DNA of 61,719 nucleotides. Origin: a virus. Below, in pieces: positions 21,886 through 29,669 of the stretch (position 1 is the first letter of the stretch; each line of letters starts with the position of its first letter). The notes under the pieces were generated by a model, which was not told the DNA's origin, made no database searches, and worked only from the letters and a program-made list of their open reading frames with translations. Position numbers and translations under genes: made by a program. The stretch is taken from the IMG/VR virus record IMGVR_UViG_3300045999_005102, positions 1 through 61,719 of that record. One strand, 5' to 3'.

Positions 21886-24321
21886 GTGTCCGATTCAGGT
21901 TCACCGTTCGCCCGACGCGCCTACGCCTACCTTGAGCGAGGCTACTGCGTCATCCCCATCGCGCCGGGCACCAAGCGGCCGGGCCAATGGTCCCAGGCCG
22001 ACGGCTGGCGCGGCATGCCCGACTGGGAGAGGTTCTTCACCCGCATGCCCACCGAACTCGAACTGGAGCACTGGTATCAGTGGCCAGACGCGGGCATCGG
22101 CCTGTTGCTGGGCAAGCAGTCCAAGATCATCGCCCTGGACCGTGACTACGACACCAACGGGACCGATGCCCTCGATCGCCTGATTCCCTGGACCCCAGTC
22201 AAGAAGAAGGGCGCGAAGGGCTGGACCGGCTTCTACCGGTACAACGGAGAGCGGTCCTGCAGCTTCAACATCGGCGGCGTGCGCGTGCTCGACGTCCTGG
22301 CAGAGGGGCGGCAGACCCTCATGCCCGGCACGATCCACCCCGACGGGCACACCTACGTGTACCTGACGGAGGACATGCTGGAGGACTTCGACCCGGCCGA
22401 TCTGCCCGTGCTGCCCGACGACTTTTTGCTGCAGGTCGAGCGCATCATCGCGCCGTACCAGACAGAAGAAGACCGCAAGACCATGCGCGGCAAGACCTCG
22501 TACAAGGTCGATGACGCGCCGATCAACACGGACCTGAGCATCCAGGCCCAGTATTTCCGCGAGATCAACTCCCAGGCCCTGGCCAACCTCGACTTGTGGG
22601 TGCCGCGACTGGTGCCGCACGCGACCCGCGACGGTGCGGGATATCGGTGCGTGGCCGTCTGGCGCAACGTCAAGAATCCCAACGTCGGCATCCACCCCCG
22701 AGGCATCTTCGACTTCGGTGGCAACTACGGGATGACGCCGATCGACATCGTGATGTACCTGCACGGCCTGTCGTTCGCCAAGGCGGCCGAGTCCCTGCGC
22801 TCGTGCTTGCCGATGGCCGAGCCGGAGCCGATCCAGATGACGGTGGGCGCAGCCATCGCACCCTTGAGAGAGTCGCCACCACCGACCCCCAAGGAGCCGC
22901 CCAAGCCGTTGACACCAGCACCAAAGCCGCTGACGCTGCCCTGGCAGAGAGCCACTGCCGTGGAGTCGGTGCAACTGCCATCCGAGACCAGCGTGGACCC
23001 CGCGCCGGCCATCGAGGCGTTCATCCTCAACCCGCCCGGCATCCTCAAGACCATCGCCGACTGGATCACGGCCACCGCCCCAAAGAGCCAGCCGGAACTC
23101 GCCGTTGCCGCGGCCATCGCCCTGTGCTCGACCGTCATGGGCCGCGCCTATCGCAGCCAGTACGGCAACTGGACGTCGCTGTACCTCGTGATGGTGGCGC
23201 GCTCTACAGAGGGCAAGGAGCACCCCCAGGCCTGCGCAGAGAAGATCTTGACCCACTCCAACCTTTCATCGCTCATCGGAGGGTCAGGCTACACCTCGTC
23301 GGGCGCCGTGTTCTCGGCTTTGCTCAAGTCTCCAGCGCATCTCGTCACCATCGACGAGATGGGCAAGCTGCTCAAACTCAGCCGGGCCAAAGGGCAGTCC
23401 CACGCCGAGGCCGCGATCGACAAACTCATCGAGGCCTACGGCCGCTGCGACGGCATCATGCGCCCACCGACCTACAGCACGATGGCGCTCAAGGCGTCCG
23501 AGAAGCCATCTGAGAGAGTGATCCACAACCCGTCGATCACGCTGCTCGGCGCGACCACCCCAGGCACGTTCTACGGGGCGCTGACGGATGACCTCGTGCA
23601 TGACGGCTTCCTGGGCCGCTGCATCGTGGTGGAAAGCCGCCAGCCGCGCCAGTTGACCCGCTTCGTGGATCGCACCGACCCACCTCAGAGAGCGATCGAC
23701 TGGTGCCGAGGCGTCTACATCGAGGCCGCCCAGCCAGAGGAGGGGAACCTAGTCAACCTCGTGGCAGCGGAGATGCCGCCGCATCACATCGTCCTGCCCT
23801 TTAGCGACGAATGCAGGCCGCTGATGGATCGCTTCGAGGGAGTGCTCAACGATGCCAAGGAGGCCGCAGAGGGTGACAAGCTGGACGTGCTGCTGGGCCG
23901 CACCCTTGAGAAGGCGCTGCGACTGGCGATGATCTGCGCCAAGGCGGACAACCCCGACAACAAGCAGATTCAGCCCGCCCACCTGGAGTGGGCCATCAAG
24001 TACGTGCGTCACTACGACATGGCCCTGCTGCGCACGGTCAAGGCACAGAGAGCGGTCAACGAGACCGACGCCGACATCAAGAGAGCGGTGGAGTTCATCA
24101 AGCAGGCCAAGACCTACCTCAAGAATCCCAAGTACCGGCCCAAGTGGGGCAAGGCCCTCGAAGCCGGTGGCATGCCTCACAGCATGCTGTTGCGATTCAT
24201 GCACATGAAGGCCGCGGACTTCAAGAGGCTGATGGAAACCGCCAAGGAGGCGGGCATCATCCATTGGGGTCCGACACCCGACCTCGGAGCGGGTGACGTC
24301 TATTTCCTGGTCGATGAATAG
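21886..24321 (+). CDS. Primase-polymerase / DUF3987 replication protein
   Basis: An 811-residue protein from GTG 21886. Residues about 10-190 form a bifunctional primase-polymerase domain: GYCVIPIAPGTKRP, then GIGLLLG, IALDRDYDT with an acidic D-x-D metal site, and an IHPDGHTY strand. A Pro-rich linker near 325-365 leads to a DUF3987-type ATPase/helicase-like half, with SITLLGATTPGTFYGAL and HDGFLGRCIVVE. The protein would prime and unwind DNA at the phage origin. It ends the right early operon, just before a convergent hairpin. Confidence 0.87.
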   Translation: MSDSGSPFARRAYAYLERGYCVIPIAPGTKRPGQWSQADGWRGMPDWERFFTRMPTELELEHWYQWPDAGIGLLLGKQSKIIALDRDYDTNGTDALDRLIPWTPVKKKGAKGWTGFYRYNGERSCSFNIGGVRVLDVLAEGRQTLMPGTIHPDGHTYVYLTEDMLEDFDPADLPVLPDDFLLQVERIIAPYQTEEDRKTMRGKTSYKVDDAPINTDLSIQAQYFREINSQALANLDLWVPRLVPHATRDGAGYRCVAVWRNVKNPNVGIHPRGIFDFGGNYGMTPIDIVMYLHGLSFAKAAESLRSCLPMAEPEPIQMTVGAAIAPLRESPPPTPKEPPKPLTPAPKPLTLPWQRATAVESVQLPSETSVDPAPAIEAFILNPPGILKTIADWITATAPKSQPELAVAAAIALCSTVMGRAYRSQYGNWTSLYLVMVARSTEGKEHPQACAEKILTHSNLSSLIGGSGYTSSGAVFSALLKSPAHLVTIDEMGKLLKLSRAKGQSHAEAAIDKLIEAYGRCDGIMRPPTYSTMALKASEKPSERVIHNPSITLLGATTPGTFYGALTDDLVHDGFLGRCIVVESRQPRQLTRFVDRTDPPQRAIDWCRGVYIEAAQPEEGNLVNLVAAEMPPHHIVLPFSDECRPLMDRFEGVLNDAKEAAEGDKLDVLLGRTLEKALRLAMICAKADNPDNKQIQPAHLEWAIKYVRHYDMALLRTVKAQRAVNETDADIKRAVEFIKQAKTYLKNPKYRPKWGKALEAGGMPHSMLLRFMHMKAADFKRLMETAKEAGIIHWGPTPDLGAGDVYFLVDE

Positions 24322-24323
24322 AG

Positions 24324-24343
24324 AGGGGCCCCGAGGGGCCCCT
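24324..24343. terminator. Hairpin between convergent operons
   Basis: AGGGGCC (24324-24330) pairs with GGCCCCT (24337-24343) between the primase-polymerase stop and the end of the leftward accessory operon. Only a short T pair follows, so it is a probable, not certain, bidirectional terminator. Confidence 0.6.
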
Positions 24344-24345
24344 TG

Positions 24346-24690
24346 TCATGCTGCTGGTTGTTCCTTGGCCTTGCGTGGCCGCTTCACCCCCTTGGGGTAA
24401 GGCTTCTTGTTGCGGGCCCCTGGCGGGCGCCCACGAGGCCGCCCGGTGGGTGGCCGCTTGTAATCCTTGTAATCCCAGTGAGGCACGTCGTTGGGGTTGA
24501 TGACAGCGTGGCGCTCCGGCACAACCAGCACCCGATCCTCGCCCCACTTGTCAGGCCCCCAGACAACCCCCGGGAGGAAGTTGTCGATCCTGAACCAGTG
24601 CGCGGCGACGTACAGGGGCACGCCGTGCTTCTTGGCAACGTCCGCGACGGTCAGCCAGCGAGTCACCCGAATGTGCGCGGCCCGTGGCAT
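24346..24690 (-). CDS. Small protein with AT-hook-like tail
   Basis: A 114-residue protein. The N-terminal part (TVADVAKKHGVPLYVAAHWF) looks like a helix-turn-helix of the excisionase/DNA-binding type. The basic C-terminus contains GRPRGRPPGARNKK, which matches the AT-hook core RGRP. It probably binds DNA, perhaps the AT-rich region near 29300. It is the last gene of the accessory operon. Confidence 0.68.
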   Translation of the reverse strand: MPRAAHIRVTRWLTVADVAKKHGVPLYVAAHWFRIDNFLPGVVWGPDKWGEDRVLVVPERHAVINPNDVPHWDYKDYKRPPTGRPRGRPPGARNKKPYPKGVKRPRKAKEQPAA

Positions 24691-24691
24691 G

Positions 24692-25180
24692 TCAGATCAA
24701 CCCCCGCTCGGCCATCGACACTGCCGAAGACCCACCGACGATGACGTGATCCAGCACCCGCACGTCCACCAAGTGCAGCGAAGCCTTCAGCGTTTGCGTC
24801 ATGAACTCATCGGCTCGGCTGGGCTCGGCTTGGCCCGAGGGGTGGTTGTGAGACAGGATCACTCCAGCCGCGTTGTGTCGCAGGGCAGCCTTCACGATCT
24901 CGCGGGGGTACACGCTGGTTTGGGTAAGGGTGCCCCGAAACATGGTCTCGGTCGCAAGGGGGCGGTTATGCGAGTCAAGGAACATGACCGTGAACTCCTC
25001 GTGCTCCAGGTGCGCAGCGCGCAGGGTCAGGAAAGACCTGACGGTACGCGGGTCGCTCATCGCGTCCGCCTTGTTGACGCGGCGCTCCAGAATCTCCAGG
25101 GCACGGGCAATGGTGTCGTTTTCGATGTCACCCAGCAGGCGATAGGGTGCGGGGTCTTCGGTGCGTACTTCAGTCTTCAT
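24692..25180 (-). CDS. RadC/YkfG-like JAB domain protein
   Basis: A 162-residue JAB/MPN-domain protein. The metal site is complete: a Glu near 61-62 (LEHEEFTVMFLD), HNHPSG at 111-116, and Asp near 124 (SRADEF). RadC-like proteins are common in phages and mobile elements; their enzymatic role is not settled, and despite the name a repair role is doubtful. The start lies inside the end of the upstream membrane-protein gene. Confidence 0.88.
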   Translation of the reverse strand: MKTEVRTEDPAPYRLLGDIENDTIARALEILERRVNKADAMSDPRTVRSFLTLRAAHLEHEEFTVMFLDSHNRPLATETMFRGTLTQTSVYPREIVKAALRHNAAGVILSHNHPSGQAEPSRADEFMTQTLKASLHLVDVRVLDHVIVGGSSAVSMAERGLI

Positions 25181-25343
25181 GATGCTTCAATGCTTTCGAT
25201 GCTGCTAGGCCAGCGCACACAGCGCCAGCCAGGATGGTAAAGAAGGGGGCCGGGCCAATCAGCCCGACCCACAACCATATGACCGCCACGAATACGACGA
25301 TCATGGATGCCACTAGGGTTAGGGCGGCGATGGTGTCACGCAT
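25170..25343 (-). CDS. Two-helix small membrane protein
   Basis: A 57-residue protein with two hydrophobic stretches (ALTLVASMIVVFVAVIWLWV, then FFTILAGAVCAGLAA) and a charged tail. Its end overlaps the RadC-like gene. It has the shape of a class II holin, but its place in an early accessory operon makes another membrane role equally likely. Confidence 0.6.
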   Translation of the reverse strand: MRDTIAALTLVASMIVVFVAVIWLWVGLIGPAPFFTILAGAVCAGLAASKALKHHED

Positions 25344-25346
25344 GGG

Positions 25347-25685
25347 TCAGTAGTTGTAGGACACCCGCGTCTCCAGCACCACGCGCCGGCCATGCCGGTG
25401 CAGGACTCGGGTGGTGTAGCTGGCGCAGCCGCAGCAGTCGTACTCGTGGGCACAGCCCCAGCGGGAGAAGGTGTCCACCAGGGCCCGGCAGGCCGCGTCC
25501 CGGTCCACCCCGGGCGGCAGGGTGGCCCAGCGGATGTAGGTACGCCCCTCGTCGTACCCGTTGCCGGGATCGACGATCCGCCCGGGAGTGACCTTGGCCG
25601 CGCCGAGGTAGCGCCATTCGTCCAGGTGTCTGAACGTGCCGACATAGCGGTGGGTCAGGCGTAGGGATAGGGGGTGGGTGTTCAT
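25347..25685 (-). CDS. Hypothetical accessory protein
   Basis: A 112-residue protein with several Cys (GCAHEYDCCGC) that could bind metal. It starts in an ATGA overlap with the upstream gene. No family recognised. Confidence 0.65.
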   Translation of the reverse strand: MNTHPLSLRLTHRYVGTFRHLDEWRYLGAAKVTPGRIVDPGNGYDEGRTYIRWATLPPGVDRDAACRALVDTFSRWGCAHEYDCCGCASYTTRVLHRHGRRVVLETRVSYNY

Positions 25686-26068
25686 GCTGCCCCCTTGGAT
25701 CGGATCACGTCGTCGGCTATTGCGACCGCCTCGCCGGGGTTCAGCAGTTTCTCCAGGGCATCCCGTCCAATGGGCTGGCCGTTGTGCTCAATGGCCCAGT
25801 AGATCGGTTCAAGGTCGTGGTCATCCTTGTACATAGTGCCGTCTGAACTCCAACCATCGACCATGGCGAAGTAAATCGTGTCCACGATGCCGTCGGGCCA
25901 ATCCTCCCAATGGTTGTGGTCGATTTCCTCTGAGACTTCCTGAGTCACGCGGGGCAGGATGCTGACGGTCAATTCAGACCCGTGGAAGTATTCCACCGGG
26001 GCAGTGAACATCGGGTAACGCGAGTCGTTAATTCTGAGTTTGAACTCAGTGTCTTGTGTGGTGGTCAT
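25682..26068 (-). CDS. Hypothetical acidic accessory protein
   Basis: A 128-residue acidic protein (MTTTQDTEFKL...), rich in Asp, Glu and Trp. Its first nine codons resemble those of the 18-codon ORF at 26930. The start overlaps the upstream stop (ATGA). Function unknown; acidic DNA-mimic-like composition is noted but not proof. Confidence 0.65.
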   Translation of the reverse strand: MTTTQDTEFKLRINDSRYPMFTAPVEYFHGSELTVSILPRVTQEVSEEIDHNHWEDWPDGIVDTIYFAMVDGWSSDGTMYKDDHDLEPIYWAIEHNGQPIGRDALEKLLNPGEAVAIADDVIRSKGAA

Positions 26069-26541
26069 GCTGCTTTGCTCCCGTCTTCGTAGAACTCGAA
26101 CCCGTTCAAATCAAGGTCTTCGTCCACTGCCGCATCGGTCAGTCGGTACTCCATGTCATCGCGCCAGCCACGGAAGCCAGCATCTAGCGCTTCTTCAAAT
26201 GCCTGCTTGGCGTTGCCTGTGTTCTTGAACACGAGGTAGAACGTCTGCCACAGATCGCAGTCAAGGTAGTACCCCGTTGGCATGTGGTCGTAACTGAAGT
26301 CCTTGAGCTTGAGCCCTCTGAAGTTTTCGTTGCTGGCGTCGTGCCGGTACTCGATGGGGCTGTGTGCGGACACAGACCAGTCCGTGATGCGCACCCCGAA
26401 GTGCTCACAGAACTTGTCGATGCTGTGCTTCTCGTCGGTGCCATCGAAGTCGATGGTCTCGCGCCACCAAGCCCGAGCCTTGTCCTTGGCCGCGTCCGGC
26501 AGTTCCTCGAACCGGTAGAGGTTGAGTGTGATGCTTCTCAT
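26065..26541 (-). CDS. Accessory protein of a phage/antitoxin-like family
   Basis: A 158-residue acidic protein that begins with NLYRFEELPDAAKDKARAWWRE, a pattern shared by many phage and plasmid proteins annotated only as hypothetical or antitoxin-like. It ends with DLNGFEFYEDG, typical of the same family. Role unknown; possibly anti-defence, given the company of small accessory genes. Confidence 0.65.
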   Translation of the reverse strand: MRSITLNLYRFEELPDAAKDKARAWWRETIDFDGTDEKHSIDKFCEHFGVRITDWSVSAHSPIEYRHDASNENFRGLKLKDFSYDHMPTGYYLDCDLWQTFYLVFKNTGNAKQAFEEALDAGFRGWRDDMEYRLTDAAVDEDLDLNGFEFYEDGSKAA

Positions 26542-26798
26542 ACCGCCCCCCTCATCAATGCCGCTTGGTGCGGGCCGTAGGAGCGTTCGAGGTCGTCGGT
26601 CGTGGCAGTGTCCTGGTAGTGCTCATCTGCCCCACCATCCGGAACCCACACCCAGGCCTGAACCCAGGCCCCGCCGTCGCCCTCGGACACCAGGGCATCG
26701 TCGTCAATCTCGATGTCGTCGTCCGAGTACATCTCCCTGGCCTCGTCGATCTGGTCAGGGGTCGCCCGGGGGCGATCGTCTGTCGTTGCTGCATCCAT
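26538..26798 (-). CDS. Small acidic hypothetical protein
   Basis: An 86-residue, very acidic protein (YSDDDIEIDDDAL). The leader has GAAGGAAG-type sequence. Its end overlaps the next gene (ATGA). The acidity could suit DNA mimicry or a protein-binding role; no family recognised. Confidence 0.62.
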   Translation of the reverse strand: MDAATTDDRPRATPDQIDEAREMYSDDDIEIDDDALVSEGDGGAWVQAWVWVPDGGADEHYQDTATTDDLERSYGPHQAALMRGAV

Positions 26799-26873
26799 CG
26801 GTACTTCCTTCCTTCGTTACTTCGGCGCGCCAATCGCACCCCCGAGGGCCCCGCAAGGCCCAAGGGGCTAGGA

Positions 26874-26930
26874 TCAAGTCAGCACGTAGTCGCTCATGTT
26901 CAGGCCGCGAACGTCTTGTGTGGTGGTCAT
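26874..26930 (-). CDS. Possible 18-residue micro-ORF or decayed gene
   Basis: ATG 26930 opens MTTTQDVRGL... and stops after 18 residues. Its start resembles that of the 128-aa gene at 26068, so it may be a truncated copy of that gene's 5' end. It overlaps the stop of the next upstream gene (ATGA). Low confidence that it is a functional peptide. Confidence 0.3.
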   Translation of the reverse strand: MTTTQDVRGLNMSDYVLT

Positions 26931-27139
26931 GCCCCCCTCCCCAAAGTCGCCCGCTGGGCCAAGGCTTGGCTGACCTCTCCGGCCTCCTGCATGGCATCCA
27001 GCCAATCGACAAACGCCACGCGGGTGTCAGTCGGGTACATCTTGCCGTTGCCGCTGTAGTCGCGGATGCGCCTGCGCGGCAGGCCGGGATGCTGGGCCCA
27101 GAAGACCCGCCTCAATTCGCGTTGGGTGGTGATGGTCAT
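26927..27139 (-). CDS. Small hypothetical protein
   Basis: A 70-residue basic protein (MTITTQRELRRVFWAQHPG...) with a helical C-terminal half. The RRRIRDYSGNGKMYPTDTR section resembles small phage proteins of unknown role. It is coupled by ATGA to the upstream zinc-finger gene. The longer upstream frame is a shadow. Confidence 0.6.
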   Translation of the reverse strand: MTITTQRELRRVFWAQHPGLPRRRIRDYSGNGKMYPTDTRVAFVDWLDAMQEAGEVSQALAQRATLGRGA

Positions 27140-27255
27140 GCGTCCGCCCCCTTCGCCACCTCGCACCGCAGCCGCACGGGCCAGCAGGTGGCGCATTTGA
27201 AACCTCGCCCGTGCGGGCAGGTCGGGCACTTATTGGGGGGTTGTGTCGTGTTCAT
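27136..27255 (-). CDS. Zinc-finger microprotein
   Basis: A 39-residue protein with CPTC near 10-13 and CATC near 21-24, a compact four-Cys zinc knuckle, plus a fifth Cys. The leader has ACCGAAGGACGG, like other starts in this operon. Probably metal-binding; function unknown. Confidence 0.58.
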   Translation of the reverse strand: MNTTQPPNKCPTCPHGRGFKCATCWPVRLRCEVAKGADA

Positions 27256-27335
27256 GCTTCAGTCCGTCCTTCGGTTGCGTGTCGGGGTGACACTGGTCAG
27301 GCTCGGGGCCTGACCGCTGCCACCGCAGCGGGGCT

Positions 27336-27530
27336 CTACCAAGCCCGGGTCTTCACAACCCGCTCCCCCTCGCGCAGGGTCACGGCCCGGATGTCCCCAA
27401 CTTGGTCCCGGGGCCCGTACACAGCGGCCCAGGTGGCATCGACATAGGCCTCGTGGGCCTCGTCGGCGTCGGGGTACTCGGACACGATGGGCGGACCATC
27501 GTAGTAGGCCACCGTCACGGTATGGGTCAT
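27336..27530 (-). CDS. Small hypothetical protein
   Basis: A 64-residue protein (MTHTVTVAYYDGPPIVSEYP...) with an N-terminal beta hairpin, a helix, and strands at the end, a compact alpha/beta outline. Coupled by ATGA to the upstream gene. No family recognised. Confidence 0.62.
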   Translation of the reverse strand: MTHTVTVAYYDGPPIVSEYPDADEAHEAYVDATWAAVYGPRDQVGDIRAVTLREGERVVKTRAW

Positions 27531-27751
27531 GCTGCACCCCCGGTGGCAGTCCCGAAGATGATTTCTCGGATGGCACTGAACCCGTCATCGAGCCGCATAA
27601 GGCGAACGGCAGCAGGGGTACTGTCGTCCATCAGCAAGACGGCCAAGGCCAACCTTGCCCGGGCCATGTCTTCAATGACGTTGAGCGAAAGGTACGGCGC
27701 GGCTTTGCGGGCCTCCCGTACCGCATCGCGAGCAAGTTGTGTTGCGGTCAT
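27527..27751 (-). CDS. Small helical hypothetical protein
   Basis: A 74-residue, mostly helical protein (RDAVREARKAAPYLSLNVIEDM...). I chose ATG 27751 for its ATGA overlap with the upstream gene; the longer frame is a shadow. Function unknown. Confidence 0.62.
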   Translation of the reverse strand: MTATQLARDAVREARKAAPYLSLNVIEDMARARLALAVLLMDDSTPAAVRLMRLDDGFSAIREIIFGTATGGAA

Positions 27752-27951
27752 GCCCTGCCCTCCGCCCAATCGGCCACCACAGCCGCACCCCAGCCGCAGC
27801 CCAGGCACAGCCCAGCACCGGCCACAGCCAGCACCGGGTGAATGCCCGAGCCATCGGTCAGGTAGGACGCACCCAGCAGGGCCAGCAGGCCAGCCCCCAC
27901 CATCGACAGGCCCAGGGTCGCCCAGGCCATCCAGCACAGGGCCCGGGTCAT
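27748..27951 (-). CDS. Two-pass small membrane protein
   Basis: A 67-residue protein with two transmembrane helices (WATLGLSMVGAGLLALLGA, then HPVLAVAGAGLCLGCGWGAA) joined by a short loop. Coupled by ATGA at both ends. Possible roles include superinfection exclusion or membrane stress; neither can be shown. Confidence 0.62.
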   Translation of the reverse strand: MTRALCWMAWATLGLSMVGAGLLALLGASYLTDGSGIHPVLAVAGAGLCLGCGWGAAVVADWAEGRA

Positions 27952-28133
27952 GCTGCACCCCCCACCGGGCGACGCAGAATCTCCAGCACATCGTCTCGAA
28001 CGCCTTCAGTGACCAAGTCCCATGCGGCGTACTGCCGACGGGTGAACTCGTTCCAGTCGATACGGTTGGCGGTCACGTCGGCCACGTTCTGATTGATCTT
28101 CGCGGCAATGGTGGCGGCATCGGTCTTGGTCAT
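27948..28133 (-). CDS. Small helical hypothetical protein
   Basis: A 61-residue helical protein (TIAAKINQNVADVTANRIDWNE...). It is in the ATGA-coupled run of the accessory operon. No family recognised. Confidence 0.62.
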   Translation of the reverse strand: MTKTDAATIAAKINQNVADVTANRIDWNEFTRRQYAAWDLVTEGVRDDVLEILRRPVGGAA

Positions 28134-28453
28134 ACCGCCTCCCCTTGCGTCACCCTCTGGTCATTGAAGGGCAGCGCCGCCCGCATGGTGGCGATCCACA
28201 CATCCAGGTCGGCCACAGCCGCCTCGGCCTGACCGCGCCGGTAGGCCTTGCCCGTGATGGCCCCGGCTGCCGCCAGCATCTTCGTGGGCCCAAAGCCCCG
28301 GGTCGGAATCAGGCCGGTCTTGGCATGCAGGCGGATGGCCGCCCGCAATTGGATGGCCCGGTAGAAGGCCATCCCGTCCCGCCCGGAAACGCACACGGCG
28401 CCTCCCTTGGTGATGGTGATCTCGGAGTCGTCTCTGATGCTTGCCGTGGTCAT
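28130..28453 (-). CDS. Hypothetical accessory protein
   Basis: A 107-residue basic protein from ATG 28453, coupled to the upstream stop. The N-terminal strand region (SEITITKGGAVCVSG) is followed by helices (AFYRAIQLRAAIRLHAKTG). The KAYRRGQAEAAVADLDVWI end is helical. Unknown function. Confidence 0.65.
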   Translation of the reverse strand: MTTASIRDDSEITITKGGAVCVSGRDGMAFYRAIQLRAAIRLHAKTGLIPTRGFGPTKMLAAAGAITGKAYRRGQAEAAVADLDVWIATMRAALPFNDQRVTQGEAV

Positions 28454-28593
28454 GCTGCCCTCCGCGCATCCAGCCATGCCTTGGCCTCTTCCCGGCTGTC
28501 GAACCGGCCACCTAGCGGCGTCTGGTGCGGCCCACGAACCACGAACCAGCCGCCAAGCAGCCGGTTGTGAACGATCCTGATTCCTGTCTTCAT
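28450..28593 (-). CDS. Small hypothetical protein
   Basis: A 47-residue protein with beta strands (IRIVHNRLLGGWFVVRG) and a C-terminal helix (SREEAKAWLDARRAA), the outline of many small phage proteins with a single sheet-helix fold. The leader carries AAGGAAGGACCGAAG. Function unknown. Confidence 0.62.
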   Translation of the reverse strand: MKTGIRIVHNRLLGGWFVVRGPHQTPLGGRFDSREEAKAWLDARRAA

Positions 28594-28666
28594 ACTTCGG
28601 TCCTTCCTTGCTTCAGCAGTGCCACCATGGCCCCACTGACAAACCCCCGGGGGCTTGTCGCTGGGG

Positions 28667-29047
28667 TCACGCTGCCTTGCGCCAGATCACGACCTCCCAC
28701 TCGCCCACCCAGGGGTCATACGCACAGTCGGCGTACTGTCGCGGGTTGACCGCGTAGTCGATGCCACCCTCGATTGACAGCATGTCGGCCCCAAGCCCGA
28801 ACCGGGCTTCCTCGACCGCAGCCAGCAGACTCTTCAGCGTGCCGTCCCAAGGCCAGCACTCGGCTTCCCCCGCGACCAGTTCACCGCCTCGCATGGCCCG
28901 CAGGTGCCGACCACGGCTGTGGTAGCTACCCCGACCACAGTCGCGCCGGGCTTCGGCTAACGCGGCTTGGTAGCCATCGCTGCAGGCAGACTTAACGTCC
29001 GTCAGGTTGTTGAACAAGGAACCAGTCGGGAATGTGTTGTTGCGCAT
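28667..29047 (-). CDS. First gene of the leftward accessory operon, unknown
   Basis: A 126-residue protein (MRNNTFPTGSLFNNLTDVKS...) with Cys and Trp residues and an Asp/Tyr-rich end. A GAAGGAAG leader precedes the ATG and a promoter candidate lies about 50 bases upstream. No family recognised. Confidence 0.66.
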   Translation of the reverse strand: MRNNTFPTGSLFNNLTDVKSACSDGYQAALAEARRDCGRGSYHSRGRHLRAMRGGELVAGEAECWPWDGTLKSLLAAVEEARFGLGADMLSIEGGIDYAVNPRQYADCAYDPWVGEWEVVIWRKAA

Positions 29048-29094
29048 GTTCGTCTTCCTTCGTTGCCCCGCCCCTTGCGGGAACCCCGAGTGTA

Positions 29095-29124
29095 ATTAAA
29101 TAATCTGCAGTCGGATGCGGACAA
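29095..29124 (-). promoter_or_regulatory. Candidate promoter of the accessory operon
   Basis: On the - strand, TTGTCC (29119-29124), an 18-base spacer and TTTAAT (29095-29100) give a moderate sigma70-like promoter about 50 bases before the 126-aa gene. No TYGAG operator overlaps it, so the operon may escape the repressor and be expressed in the lysogen. Confidence 0.5.
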
Positions 29125-29263
29125 ACCCTAATCTGGCACGATTGTTGCTTTCGCGCCACAGTTTTGCCCGGGCCAGCTGGTCCAGGCCACCACCAGCCGG
29201 GCCGCAGCCGGGGCCTCCCCCACCCCCGCCCTTGCCCCGCCCTTGCCCCGCCCAATGCACCGA

Positions 29264-29542
29264 TTCACAGTCGATTCACAGGCCAGCAAGTGAACAGACG
29301 TGGTCAGGTAAGTTGTTGATTTGATTAGTATTTATATAAGACACATATATATATTCACTACTTCACTCTCTCCTACTCCCTCTCTCTCTTTCTCTATCTA
29401 TTTCCTACCCTTAATATTTACTTTATTAGGGTGAACCCGTGAAACCGTGAATTTTGACCCCCCAAACGCACGTAAGTCCTTGTCAGCATTCATCTTTTTG
29501 GCCTGGAACGGTTCACAAACGGGCTTGTGAACGACAGTGAAC
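29264..29542. other. Non-coding AT-rich region with GTGAA repeats, candidate origin
   Basis: The stretch 29048-29669 has no convincing gene. GTGAA or its complement TTCAC occurs at least ten times between 29264 and 29542, including three copies at exact 8-bp steps (29431, 29439, 29447) and a perfect inverted pair GTTCACAA/TTGTGAAC. Between them lies a long AT-rich tract (about 29310-29430) in an otherwise GC-rich genome. Iterons beside an AT-rich unwinding zone suggest a replication origin or a regulatory hub. Polypyrimidine runs near 29360-29400 are also notable. Confidence 0.5.
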
Positions 29543-29669
29543 CGCCGTGGAAGCCCGTTGTCGGCTTGGTGGACACACGAAGGTGTCAACCCGGCTTGGC
29601 ATGTGCTCCAGGTTGACCACGACTCGACCCGAGGCCCACAATTGAGGCCAACTCGACTCGGACAACGTT

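Noticed and set aside
21901-23256. Long - strand ORF opposite the primase-polymerase gene
   Set aside because: Antisense shadow rich in Gly, Arg, Val and His; no start signal or domain.
29398-29589. 63-aa - strand ORF across the GTGAA repeats
   Set aside because: Lies over the repeat region, has no Shine-Dalgarno site or domain, and lower-GC codon use unlike neighbouring genes.
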